NCBI GenBank assembly: GCA_003550325.1
Contig: QKWP01000075.1
Coordinates: 169,309-233,308 of the forward strand
Source of the DNA: Gigaspora rosea
Lineage: Eukaryota; Glomeromycota; Glomeromycetes; Diversisporales; Gigasporaceae
Reading direction: 5' to 3'
Length of the DNA stretch: 64,000 bases
Under the pieces are notes generated by a model. It saw only the letters and a list, made by a program, of their open reading frames with translations, had not been told where the DNA came from and made no database searches. Position 1 is the first letter of the stretch. Every line of letters begins with the position of its first letter. Below are positions 31,878 to 43,163 of the stretch, piece by piece. A program made the translations under genes and the position numbers.

Positions 31878-33420
31878 TTTTTAGGCAAAAAATTACATGA
31901 AAAAATGTAGGTGTAGCTTATTTTTGAATTGTTGAATTTTTTTGAAAAATTTAAAAATGTACTAATAAAAAGTTGTCCAAATAATAAGAAATTTTTACTA
32001 TTAGTGTATTTGATGTCCTAAACAAGTTTACTTAATAGCACATTTGAGGTTTACTTAGTAAATTTTAGACTTTTATATGTAGCAACTGCTAATGGATTTT
32101 TTGAGATTTTTAATTTGGGAATATATGATATGCATTAAGCGTCTAGTGATGCCACTGAAATTAATTTTGAAAAAGGCCTAATTTGGGTTCATTAGAGCAA
32201 ATTAAAATTTTTTATAAGAAAGAGCAAATAAAATTTATATATTTATGTTTCTTATAATTTTGTCTATTCAAAAAAAGTATCAAAAAATTTCAAGTTTAAG
32301 TAAAATAGGACAAAAACAATTTCACATTTAAATTTTAATTTTGCGATTTTAAGCCTGATTAATTTAGTCCTTATGTATATAAGTGTCAAAGAGGTTTGTA
32401 ATAGAATTTTTTATAATAATTCATAATAGAAAGTACAATAATTCTACTACAAATACTATTTGGTTATAGTATAACAAGTAAGTTTTTTAGTAGAATTTTT
32501 ATGATAACTCATAATAGAAATCAAAATAATTTTGATACAAATTAATAATCTTAATGATATATTATACATTAAGTAAGTTTATATAACAATTTTTTTTATA
32601 ATAATTTATAATAAAAATCATAATAATTTTAATATAACTAACTCATTTTTGTAACTAATAACAGAAATCAATAATTTAATCCAATACAAACAAACTCAAC
32701 CTTATCAACATTGATAGAGATAGGAATCAATTTATTTGACTAAAAAATTTATATTGTTATCCTATATTCACTTTTTCAAAAATATTAGGTAACTAGAGTG
32801 ATCTTAGACAGTGAACACTTTGTGTAATCTCAAACTTTGTTACTGTGGTATATCTAAGTCAGTATGGCGTTTTTAAAAAAACTTAACAAAGAAGATTTAA
32901 GGCAATTTGCAATTACGAAAGAGGCAACAATTAGAAGTATATGAGAATACTAATAATTGTTTAGTTTATGTAATAAATAAATATATTTATTATTGAAAGA
33001 GTATGAAGACTCGATGTTGAACTTGGGGTCCACATCAGCTACTTTTATACTTTTTGAAATTTTACAAATATAACGGTCAATATCTAATACAGTGTAATAT
33101 ATACTACAACTACTATTAATAAAATATAGTATAAATAGTATAAATATAATACGTATATGTAATAAATGATATATATGTCATAAATATAATATCTGGTATA
33201 TATGCTATAAAAACTATATCTGGCAGATATAGTATATATGGCATATTTGCCCGCAGCAATCACCTAGCCAATCAGATTGCTGATCTAATATTAATTGGTA
33301 ATTGGTATTGATCTTATTATCCAGTGGTCATACAAGGATGATCTATAGCTCGTTAAAAACTGTCTCGGCGAGCTGAATTGAATGGTGGTTGTTTTATTCA
33401 ATTTGGATTGTTGGATTAAA
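31878..33420. other. Intergenic, no gene
   Basis: 32000-32100 again carries the TTTACTTAGTAAATTTTAG / TATGTAGCAACT motif of the 18.3-19.7 kb element. Tandem-like ATAATTT motifs at 32400-32700. 33160-33250 has repeated ATATGTCATA/ATATCTGG motifs. No coding region. Confidence 0.5.
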
Positions 33421-33610
33421 GGTTATATAAATAAACAAAGCGCGTAAAAATAGAAGTTTAGAGTTAAAATATTGTGGTTGAAAACTACAATGATAAATTG
33501 GTGCACATTATATTAATATTTTGTTCCCATCATTTTTAATTAGTGCACCAAGGTCGATTTAAACATTGGTTTACAAGTATTTTCGCTTCTCTTCCCTCTT
33601 TCGCACGTGT
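33421..33610 (+). repeat. Dispersed repeat, copy A
   Basis: Aligns with 49230-49395: both contain TTCCCATCATTTTTAATTAG, then TGCAC, GATCGATTTAAACATT-like and TATTTTCGCTT. Identity is high in the last 90 bp. Function unknown. Confidence 0.75.
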
Positions 33611-33849
33611 TTAGAATCTATATTGGGTTTATCTGGAATTAACGAAAACAAATGCATGCATATTCCGGATCAACCTGATATAAATTTGAATATGTGACGT
33701 GCAAAAGATAAAAAAAAAGAAAAAAGTCAATAAAACCTTATAATGAAATAACATTCTTTAAAACAATTTAAGGTTTAGTGTATCCAAGATCATTATGCTA
33801 AAGGGGTTCCTGAATCGATTTATCAAGGTTTATTAATTGTAAAAAGGTT

Positions 33850-34010
33850 TGTCAAGGTCTCGTCACTTCGTCATATGTTTTGTCAATTCATTATAGATCG
33901 TTGATTCGTCATAGATTTCATCAATTCGTCATAGGTTTCGTCAATTGTCAGGGGTTTCATCAATCGTCAAGGTTTCGTCATGACAAAACCATGACGAAAC
34001 CATTTCATTA
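33850..34010. repeat. Degenerate TTCGTCA(N)TTTCGTCAA minisatellite
   Basis: About seven units of 20-23 bp containing TTCGTCATAGGTTTCGTCAA or near variants, ending in an inverted copy (CATGACGAAACC). No ORF. Confidence 0.75.
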
Positions 34011-34079
34011 TCACAAAAAGCATTTCGTCAAGCATCTTTAACTAAGATATCAAAATAACAAATGTTCTCGACATGTATC

Positions 34080-35125
34080 TAATAAAATTAGATATAAATT
34101 TTTTTAAATCAATTCTATAATCTAGTAAAATTCATATAAAAAATTTCATCAATTCTGCTGAGAAATTTTCGCTCAAAATTTGAGAAAATTTCTAAAAAAA
34201 ACAGCCATAGCAAAAATTTCCCAAAATTTGAGCGAAAATTTCTCGGCAACTATCAGATAGAATTTAATGAAATTTTTAAAATAAATCATACAAACTAGCA
34301 GAACTCAATTAAAAAAATGTTTATTGAATTCTATTGAGTAGTTGTTGATAAGATTTCGTTTAAAGGTAGGGTGTACAAATTTTCAATTTCATATAAAATC
34401 GATTGTAGATCAATTTTGTGTAACCAATTTATATGATGCCATATGATTTACAAATAAACATCATATGATCTGACCAATCAATTCTTTGTACAACCTACAA
34501 AAATCATATAGCGTCCTACAAAAATTTAATTATATATAAAGTTGATTTTTTTTAAAGCAATGAATATTGCGCAACTTCATTTTATAAACAAACTATTTAA
34601 AACTAACTATTGTATAAATTTTATACAAATTGGTCACAATCTTAAAAAATTTATCAGAAGCATTTTTTTATTTACTATATAAAAATCTAATATACCATGT
34701 AGATCATATAAAAAATGATCTACGTTCACCCTACCCTTAAAGATTAAAAAAATTTCAGTAGTTTCCTAAGAAAATGTCACGACAGAAATTTCCCCAAACT
34801 TTGAGTGAAATTTTCTCATCATCTACTTAGCAGAATTCAACGAAACTTTTTTGCTAATTTACAGAATTTATTTAAAAAAAATTTTATCGAATTCTATCTG
34901 ATAGTTGTCGAGAAATGTTCACTCAAAGTTTAGAAAAATTTCGTCTGTGGCTATTTTTGCAGAAATTTTCCCAAACTTTGAGTGAAAAGTTCTCGACAAC
35001 TGCTTAGCAGAATCCGATGTAGGTTTTTTAAATGAATTCTATAAGTTTATAGAATCGATTTAAAAAATTTCTATCAAATTCTATCAGGTACGTGTCGTCA
35101 AAATTTGCCCTCAAAATTAAGAAAA
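34080..35125. repeat. Alternating inverted ~120-bp units
   Basis: A unit with GAGAAATTTTCGCTCAAA and its inverse TTTGAGCGAAAATTTCTC occurs as two or more head-to-head pairs (34170-34260, 34775-34830, 34905-35005), with GTTGTCGAGAAAT-type arms. One unit is split by the TTAA-type MITE at 34364-34736. No gene. Confidence 0.75.
34364..34736. mobile_element. piggyBac-like MITE with TTAA duplication (copy 2, 373 bp)
   Basis: The same family as 17634-18017 in opposite orientation, similar over its full length. TTAA flanks both ends (34360-34363, 34737-34740). Ends are AGGTAGGGTG and, inverted, GGGTAGGGTG. Removing it restores one of the surrounding inverted units, again with a single TTAA. Confidence 0.88.
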
Positions 35126-36697
35126 ATTCTATTTTGATATATTTATATATGTTAATATCACGTGACGATCGGTACATGTGAAATCACGTGACCTGTACGT
35201 GTTCGTAGACTTTCCGTAATTTCGATCTTTGTTTTTCTCACGTGCAGTGATGTAAGGCTGTTTGAAGTTAATTTTTTGGTTAACATCACCCCCCAGCTGA
35301 AGTCTCCCCGAAAACGAACAGCCAATCAAAATGCTGGATGACTAGTAAAATTGCTCTAGTGGTTATATTTTAAAAATTTTTTAATATTAGTCTATATTAC
35401 AATTAATATAATATTTAATTTATTTTAATAGATAAATATTTAGGCCATTCGAAGTTAATTATCTGGTTAAAACCACTTTCCAGGACTCCCAGAAGAGAGG
35501 CAAATGAAAAGAACATATAAAATGAACAAACTGTAGTAAATCTATTATAAACGAATTGATTTCAAGTTAAATTTAGTTCTGAGATTTTAGTCGAGTTCTA
35601 ATTAGGTCAGATAAATTTGATTCAATAGCAAAAAAAAAAAAATTAATAAATAAAAAATTATATAATGCATTTATCCAAGAAAAAGACTTCGTACGTATAG
35701 GCAAAATTCTCGTGATCTAGTGATCGGATCATTTTAAAGTATGCAGCTAGTGATGTGTAATTATTAAAATAATACCCAAATTTTTTTAGTGTACAGTACG
35801 TATAGTGCTTATATAAAAAATTAAGATTATATAATAAAATTAGAGTAAAGTTATTTGTCACATAAGTGACAGCGGCTTATGTATCACCGAACCAATCAGA
35901 TTTCAGGATCTCGTGTAATGTAACACGATCAGAAAATTCAAAACAAACGTTCGTTTTGTTGTCTAAAATTACAACTTTAGTTGTCTAGAGTTCGCTTATT
36001 ACTCAAAATCCGCATAGGAAACCACCTTCCGTGCTCTAACAAAAAGTTTTCCTTGAGCGATTTCACTATATATCCCAAACCCTGACTCTAAACCTAGGTG
36101 CTCACCCTAACCTTAAACTAACAAAAACTAAACTTTATCGATACAAAGGTGATCTATAGGTGACATTATCACATGCGTCGCATATAACTTAATCCTAAAA
36201 TTAAATTAGTATCTATATTTTAATTTTTTTTAATGTTAGTCTATATTATAATTAATGTAATGTTTAAACCTATTTTAATAAGCAAATATTTAATATAGCA
36301 AATTAGTAATATACTATGTACATATCTGCTTAATTTTATTAAGGCGCTACTTTATATATCTAAAGTAGCTACTTTAGATAGATCGCCACTTTAGATGCAA
36401 TATGTACAAATTTAATTTATCTAACAAGAAAGCTTCATCGGGTGTTGATCAATTAACGAATTTGATTGGTCAATTGGCACATAAATATTTATATCGACCC
36501 CTCTTAATAAATGATCGGCAAAAATTTTAGCGTACAGTACGTACAGTACGTACAGTACTGTACTGTACGTATAGTACTGTACGTGGCACATCACTACTTT
36601 CGCCAGTCACCTGATTTATATCAACCAATGAAATTGGCCCATCTTTGTTCATTTTTATATGTTCGTTTCATATGTTCGTTTCATTTTATCCCCCTCC
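35126..36697. other. Repeat-rich intergenic block
   Basis: Contains two TCACGTGA octamers (35158, 35184); two direct copies of a GTTTGAAGTTAAT..GGTTAA..CCCAG-type repeat (35247-35300, 35441-35500), with a third inverted copy at about 36840-36895; and a GTAC-rich palindromic run (36526-36587), with a shorter related one at about 35795. The small frames here are not convincing genes. Confidence 0.6.
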
Positions 36698-36825
36698 CAG
36701 GGTTGGCAATGGAGCCCAATGGAGCTGCGAATGGAGCCAATGGAGCTCTGAATGGGGCCAATAGATACTAGTTTTTGATCCATTCGCACAACTATTGAGC
36801 TCCATTGGCTCCATTGCCAACCCTG
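36698..36825. mobile_element. hAT-like MITE (128 bp) with perfect 8-bp target duplication
   Basis: The ends CAGGGTTGGCAATGGAGC are inverted at both termini; one arm has a single extra C within the next ten bases. CCCCCTCC is present at 36690-36697 and 36826-36833. CAGGGTTGGCAA-like ends plus 8-bp duplications are typical of hAT elements. It is GC-richer than its surroundings and carries internal AATGGAGC(C/T) repeats. An open frame crosses it on each strand, but only because the repeats lack stops. Confidence 0.93.
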
Positions 36826-37008
36826 CCCCCTCCCCCCTCCTGAGAGTCCTGGAAAAGTGATGTTAACCAAAGAATCAACTTCAAACGGCCTAAATTGGAT
36901 CCGCGCAGTAGGCGCAGCGCACATATATTTAAATTTGCGCATATATTGCGGCTCCCCGTATATATAGCGCGTGTTTAAAATTTTTTTTTGCGGCAATAAA
37001 AATTTTTT

Positions 37009-37043
37009 GAATTTTTGTCACGTGAGTCACGTGACAAAAATTC
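37009..37043. repeat. Perfect palindrome with two CACGTG cores
   Basis: 17-bp arms (GAATTTTTGTCACGTGA and inverse) surround one G. CACGTG is an E-box/bHLH site, and related TCACGTGA sites occur near 35.16 kb, but no gene starts nearby. Confidence 0.85.
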
Positions 37044-37141
37044 ATAAAAAAAAATCTCGACCAAAATTTTTGAAGAACTTTGGAGCATTTTAAATGATGA
37101 TGAGATAAATGTCATAATTAAAGTTGGCAAAGAACTGAATA

Positions 37142-37315
37142 AAGTCAACTCTCTTTATACCGAACCTCTCTATAACGAACTCTGGATATACTGAACTAAA
37201 AAATTTTATAATAGTTCTTATAAAACTATGTTTTTTTAAGAAAGCATAGTAATGTTATATAGCGAACTTTTTTTAACAGCCAGGACCAACAGTTAGTTAT
37301 AGAAAGAGTTGACTG
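37142..37315. mobile_element. Tc1/mariner-type MITE, CAGTCAACTC family (174 bp)
   Basis: TA flanks both ends (37140-37141, 37316-37317). Left end AAGTCAACTCTCTTTATAC (one change from CAGT), inverted right end CAGTCAACTCTTTCTATAAC. Same family as 61970-62149, with which it shares ACAGCCAG(G/A)ACCAACAGTT near the right end. Confidence 0.85.
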
Positions 37316-37375
37316 TATCCAAGTGTTTAAAACGCACTCACGTTCTTTATATTTTAAAAAACATTTAAACAAAAT

Positions 37376-37815
37376 GTCGTATATTGAAAGTATGAAAATG
37401 ATTAAACAAACCGATATTTCCGTTGAAAAATTTGATTTAATTATCGAGTAACAATCACTCTACATATATATTTTAAGTTTTTTTTTATAAATTTTTTTTA
37501 TAATTTGAATCACAGGGTAGATCTATTATGGTACTATTTTATTAAAAGAAACCAAGCCATCCGTCGCATTTGATTTGTTGATAGCTTTTTGTCTCGAAGA
37601 ATTATATCAAATATTTTACGAGGCAGCGCTCCGAATGACGTTATGGCATTAGAAAGTCGGGTGAAGTTTATTATAAAATGAACATATGAAGATGCACGTG
37701 AAGACTTAATAAATTACTGGATAATGATTTCAACAATAAGTATGCATCGGAAATTCTTAAATAACCCGTAGTATTTACTGAAGGGAAATGTAGAAAGAAG
37801 TCAAAGTTATCTGAG
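37376..37815 (+). pseudogene. Decayed gene fragment, unknown protein
   Basis: A short ATG-led stretch (37376-37450) is followed by an intron-like AT-rich gap ending in TTGAATCACAG. From about 37583 an open, well-composed reading (starting F-L-S-R-R-I-I-S-N-I-L) continues for ~75 codons, interrupted by a TGA at about 37678 and a TAG at about 37769. Both are one transition from Trp or Gln codons. It closes with a TGAGTAAGT donor-like site. I do not recognise the family; it looks like a gene that has recently lost its frame. Confidence 0.4.
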
Positions 37816-38293
37816 TAAGTTAATAATAGTGAAAATTAAAAGCTTCAATGTAATTCTTTAATACACTAAATTGAATTGTTTAATAAAATTGATAATTCAA
37901 TTGATAATTCAGCTGAATAATAAAAAATAATTTACTTTGAGCCATAAATCACTATTTTAAGTAGAATATGTGTTGTATCGTCTAAAATTTATTCATTTTA
38001 ACTACTTTATTTGAACTAACAAGAATTATGTTTTATTTTTCAATATGAAAAGTTATTATGCATTTAATCATTTTAACCAATTTCGAATAATGCCGTCAGA
38101 AACATTTTACAAGTTCTTGTTTGGCATCATTAATACAAAATAGATTTACCCCAGGTTGTAATTTTATGTTTATCCCTTTAGGGTTGTGTTACAATACATG
38201 TAGTTTTATGTGAGCTTCACTAAATAAAATTCATGATCCTTTTTTAAATTCCATATATTTCGAAGTTACAGATAATCTGGCAATTTTTTATAT

Positions 38294-38371
<78 letters not shown>

Positions 38372-39412
38372 GAAAGTTTAAAAGTCTGATTTCAGGTAAA
38401 TTTAATTTGTTCATTTTTTTATATTTTTTTTTATTACTAACTTAATTGTCACTATAATTATTATCAACTTAATTATTAAAATCATCAGTATCCATTGTAA
38501 TTAGTGATACAGAAGTGATTAGTGATTAGGATAGCAATACGGATTAATATTAAATCCTAAATCTAAATAACAACGTAAAGTAGTAATAATAAAATCTTGA
38601 ACAAATAAACATTGCTTGTATATGGATCGATTTGTACTTGCACATGTGATATGTATTAAATTGAAATCTCGATTTATAATCACTTTAAATATGATAAATT
38701 TTATTTAAGTAATGATGACGAGTTAATAGTGGCGTCAATATTGAGTAATAAAAGTTGGGCAATAATTAATATGAAGTAATAATAAGCTAAATGGTTTATT
38801 AATAACAATGATAAAATAAAATTTTAATATCATATAGATATAAAATCAATTGTTTATATTCAGGACATTGAAGTCTAAAAAACTTTATTCGCGAAAAAAA
38901 ACATTCTTAAATATATCTTTTTCTCCATGTATGCTACTGTGCTTTATTTATTCATCTTGCCTCCTCCTTGTGCATGATTTGTAAATAACTCACATTGTAA
39001 GCTCTCAATTCACATTGGTATATAAATTCCTCGCAATATAGCAACGCGAGATTGTCAGTTATAGTCATCAATTATCCAACAATTGTGCTTACAACTACAG
39101 GTTTCTTCATATTATAGACATATTTATCAGATATATAGTACATACATAATGAACGAACAAAAAAATGTAATAATAACTAAAAGAGCAAGAAAACAAATAA
39201 ATTTTAAAAGGGTAATTATCTAAGCTCCATACAATAGACAAGAGAACCGTGGCATCACTTTAGAGACTTGACTAGTGAAAAATCCAATAAATTTTATTAT
39301 TATAATTTTATTAGTACTGTATACTACTTTTCCAATACTGAATGAAAGTTAATTAGTTGCTATTCTTCTAATAATATAACTCAGAATACAGTATTCATAA
39401 ATACCCCTTTAC
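37816..39412. other. Intergenic with 71-nt poly-T tract
   Basis: Positions 38296-38366 are all T. No coding region either side; 3' flank of the TPR gene at the right end. Confidence 0.6.
38296..38366 (-). repeat. 71-nt poly(T) tract
   Basis: An uninterrupted homopolymer. On the minus strand it would be a poly(A) tail, so a retroposed copy could lie at 38367 and upward, but I see no gene-like body or flanking duplication. Confidence 0.9.
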
Positions 39413-40816
39413 TTAATCAGATATCTTTCTTTTCTTATTACATCTGGATAATTCGGGTTCTTTAAGTAGCTCTACGGCGTACTTATTGCCAGGATTAAGC
39501 TCGAGTAACTTATTTAGATCTACCCGTGCATCTTCATATTTACTCATATTAAAGTAAATTTTACTTCGACTTTCTAACGCCATTGTGTTATTTGGATGAA
39601 TTTTTAATGCTGCTTTAAAGTCGTAAAGTGATTCTTCATATAGATCCACGTTGAAATATATTTTCCCTCGATATGTAAGGGCAATGACATTATTTGGTTG
39701 TATCTTTAAAGATTCCGTTAAATTTTTAAACGCTGAATTATAATCATTAATATGGTTGTTTAACAACCACCTACTACTCAATTTATTTTGTGACGTGCTG
39801 GCATTTGTAATTTCATAGAAAGCGATGCCACGATATATTAAAGCAGTTTCGTTATTTGGATTAATTTCTAACGATTTGCTTAGTTCCACAAGAGCATTCT
39901 CATATAGATTTAATTTGTAAAAAGTCACACCTCTGTTGCATAAAGCGACTTTATCATTTGGTTCTTCTTTCAATATCATTCCTAGATCTGAAAGAGCCTC
40001 GTGGTATCGTTGCAATTGATAATAAGAAGATGATCGAATTTTTAGCGCCTCGCAATTGTTCTGATCAATTTCTAACGTTTTAGTTACATATGAGATTGCA
40101 TCATAGTATTTACCCATTGTAAAAAAAACCGATCCTATGGAATTTAGCGATCGAGTGTATTTCGGCCATAGCTTTAGAGAATTATTTAAATCGTTAAGAG
40201 CTTTCTCATAATCCTTAATGAAATAATAAGTTTCTCCTCTACAATACAACACGTGTGCATCCTTTTTATTGATTTGTAAATATTTATTAAAATATTCGAG
40301 CGCTTCTTCACATTTGCCCATCATTCGACAAGTAAATCCTCGATATTTTATTGCAACTAGATTATTTGATTCAATTTTTAAAGATTTGTTAAAATCAATC
40401 AGTGCATTTTGTAACTTTTTCATGTTGTAAAAAGTTATTCCTCGCTGGTTTAACCCAGAAACATTTTTTGAATCAATATCCAGCAATTTATTGAAATCCG
40501 CAAGGGCTTGATCATATTCCTTGTTCTTAAGGTGTTGTTTTCCACAATATAACAATGAAGTTATAATTGAATTTAAATGAGTATTAAATTCTTGACAATG
40601 AGTAGAAGGTGATGATTCAACGACATGGGGAATATTTCGTGGAGGTAAAATGATTGAAAAAATAGTGCAATTTGGTAAATTTGATTTAGTTAGAATATCG
40701 TTCCATAAAGATGAATCAAGAATTTTGTGATATGGATGAAGTTTATTAATAATCGCGTCTTTAGAAAGTTGAAAATAACGAATTAAAGGAAGACAATTCT
40801 TGAGGGTTTTTTTCAT
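39413..40816 (-). CDS. TPR-repeat protein with BACK-like N-terminal segment (467 aa)
   Basis: Intronless in this reading. The first ATG is at 40816; the frame is open for about 100 bp further upstream without an ATG. Residues 1-60 (K-N-C-L-P-L-I-R-Y-F then H-P-Y-H-K-I-L) resemble the segment that follows the BTB domain in expanded BTB/TLDc families of arbuscular mycorrhizal fungi; no BTB domain is present, so the protein may be N-terminally truncated. About ten 34-residue TPR units follow, with recurring Y/F-R-G-x-x-F/Y and A-L-x-D-F-N-K-S-L-x-I-x-P-N-N patterns; unit 8 has a ~20-residue insert. It ends in a Lys/Arg-rich tail. TPR solenoids bind peptides, so a scaffold or co-chaperone role is likely, target unknown. 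The 5' end lies 185 bp from the LTR of the next element. Confidence 0.87.
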   Translation of the reverse strand: MKKTLKNCLPLIRYFQLSKDAIINKLHPYHKILDSSLWNDILTKSNLPNCTIFSIILPPRNIPHVVESSPSTHCQEFNTHLNSIITSLLYCGKQHLKNKEYDQALADFNKLLDIDSKNVSGLNQRGITFYNMKKLQNALIDFNKSLKIESNNLVAIKYRGFTCRMMGKCEEALEYFNKYLQINKKDAHVLYCRGETYYFIKDYEKALNDLNNSLKLWPKYTRSLNSIGSVFFTMGKYYDAISYVTKTLEIDQNNCEALKIRSSSYYQLQRYHEALSDLGMILKEEPNDKVALCNRGVTFYKLNLYENALVELSKSLEINPNNETALIYRGIAFYEITNASTSQNKLSSRWLLNNHINDYNSAFKNLTESLKIQPNNVIALTYRGKIYFNVDLYEESLYDFKAALKIHPNNTMALESRSKIYFNMSKYEDARVDLNKLLELNPGNKYAVELLKEPELSRCNKKRKISD

Positions 40817-41001
40817 AATACCAGGAACGTAGTTATGCAAATTAACGGAGTGTATGGTTACCTGCCATCTAGAATGGCATTCGCAAAATCTTGCATTTGA
40901 TTGGACATATAATTTTATATGTCAATGTGCTGTGCTGGTGTAACATACTTCTACTGTTCATGTGGTGTTTTATATGCTCAACTTTTTCTATTTTTAGTTA
41001 G

Positions 41002-41484
41002 TGTCGCATGGTTTACGGTGACACCCTGTACTTAGTACGAGGCATGCAGATAGATAATGAGTTACCTAGTGAAACGATGAGTGCCATTAAAGACCAACAA
41101 TACATTTCGAACGACTCACGTGATGACGCTTTTGGGCAGAATCATAGCAGTGATCGTAGTGTTGGGCCGCATTATTAGGATCGGGTATGGCAGGTACCGT
41201 GATCAATGATCATCGTAACAATGGAGGGTTAAAGGTTAATTAAGTAAAAGTATATTAGTAATAAGGGTTACACGAAATATGTAATCAGAGTTTGGGTATA
41301 AATAAGAAAATGTAAACAAAGATGAGAAGTTAGTCTCTTTGTACGAAATTAATAAAGAAACGATTAGTACGAAACTTACCAAAGTGGAGTGTTTTAGTGC
41401 TGTCTCAAGTGCCAAGCAAGACAAAATTGTGTACAAACGTTTGAGTTAGATATTAGTTCCGGTGAGACTATTTACCACGTGTCA
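41002..41484 (+). repeat. 5' LTR (483 bp)
   Basis: Same length as 46546-47028, no indels between them. Several differences are CG in one copy and TG or CA in the other, as expected from decay of methylated CpG. Confidence 0.95.
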
Positions 41485-41711
41485 GAGTAGGACATGGGTA
41501 AAAGAAGTACCTCTTGCAACGAAAAGTGAAAATTCGAAAGCAAGTAATTGATGAAAGATTGATAAGTAATTTCAACAAAAATAACATTAAAACTGTCGAA
41601 ATAAGCTTGAGAAGGAATAATTTCAATAGCGAAAATAAAAAAAAAAAGAAAAAAAAATATATATAAATAGTAAAATACAAAACGTTATAATCTTTGTGAA
41701 AGTAATCAACT

Positions 41712-43163
41712 ATGTCGACTCATGATGCTATTATGAAGCCATTTAACCACGGCCGTGAAGACGAAGACATAGAAGATTTTCTTTTTGATTTCGAAATGTA
41801 CGCTGAATCAAAGGACTGGGATGATGATAGAAAGAAAAAGGTGGTTGGATTGCACGTGTTCGATAAGGCAAGGATATGGGTACGTGGACTAATGAAAGCT
41901 TCGACGAATTGGGGTGACCTAAAGACTAACATGGTAAAGGCTGCCAAAACCAAGTTTCATGTGGAAGAAAAGGTCGCAAGGTTGATGAGGATGAAACAGG
42001 AGGAAAACGAGTCGGTTGTTGGTTACAATAATAGATTCGAATCATATGCTTTTACAATTAAGGTTGAAGTTCGAGATAGGGAGAAGCGAAAGTGGTTTAT
42101 TGCTGGACTAAGGAAGGAATATCGAACGAAAGTCGAGGAACATTATCTAGCTGATTATGATGAAGCAAGAGGCTTAGCTATAAAAATTGAAAGGTATAAT
42201 AAGAACAATGAATTCGATGCAAAAACAGCAAATAAAATGTTATTGGAGGAGACAAATGAAAGTATCAAAGCTGACATCGATGAATTAGCGAGCGCAATGG
42301 AAGCGTTGAAAATATCTCGCATGGAAAAGAAACCTGATACCGATATACAAGAAATAAAGGATGCAGTAAAGGAATTGGCAAAAGCCATGAAAGATCTTAC
42401 CAACAAACCCGGAAAACCACTTAATGAGCGAAACTCTGTACGATGTTACGTATATCAAAAAGATGGTCACATATCACGTGACTGTCCCGAAAAGGACTCT
42501 AGAAATCGATCAGAAAATTGGCGAAATAAGGAAAAGAACTTCAATAAAGAGAATGAGTCACAAAAGAGGCCCAATGTACGACTTGTAGATATCTCCAATG
42601 AGGGATCGAAAAGCGAGGATGAATTTTTGGTGGTCGAGTTAGTTGATGATAACGAAATGGATTCGGCAAATGTGAGAAACTTAGGTAAAAGAAAGCAAGA
42701 GGATGTGGTAGCTGAGACATCTAACAAAAAGGGAAGGACCCGCAAAGCTTTGGAGATAAGACAAGAAGAATTAACGACCTATCAAAAAGAAAATAATAAA
42801 GAATCAATCATGTATATACCACTTACGGAATTGACAGAAAATATCGACATTCTAAAAACCATGGCTGACCTTAAACTCACCATATCAATTGGGCAATTAT
42901 TTAAATGGTCGCCAAAAGCAAGGGGTGAAATTATGAAAGCACTAACTCAGAAAAGAAAAGATTCTGATATAACAAATACGGATGTTAGAATAAGGTTTAT
43001 ACAAGGGCGTAAAATGCAGGAAAATATGAATAAAATCGTACCTATTTGGCCTGTGGTGATAAACGGAGAATTAGTAAGTGTACCGATCGACCCTGGCTCC
43101 CATCTAAATCTTATGCATGTTAATTATGCAAAGAAAAGAGGATTGGCATGGCAAAGAGCGTAG
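41712..43163 (+). pseudogene. Gag (483 codons) with damaged zinc knuckle
   Basis: Gag core: F-L-F-D-F-E-M-Y-A near residue 24, then a long helical Lys/Glu-rich region. The CCHC knuckle (near residue 244) reads C-Y-V-Y-Q-K-D-G-H-I-S-R-D-C: the second Cys is Tyr (TGT to TAT). The frame runs into the start of the protease, where the catalytic triplet is D-P-G rather than D-T-G or D-S-G, and stops within an apparent one-base deletion at about 43145. Translation of the protein is possible but zinc binding is probably lost. Confidence 0.88.

Noticed and set aside
33850..34010. CRISPR-like array
   Set aside because: The repeats are degenerate and tandem without unique spacers, in a eukaryotic context.
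36655..36996. 113-codon minus-strand frame and an overlapping plus-strand frame of 86 codons
   Set aside because: Both cross the 128-bp hAT-like MITE and stay open because its repeats lack stops; no protein-like features.
40862..40913. Upstream exon for the TPR gene (ATG at 40913, donor GTAACC)
   Set aside because: No acceptor joins it in frame with the TPR reading.
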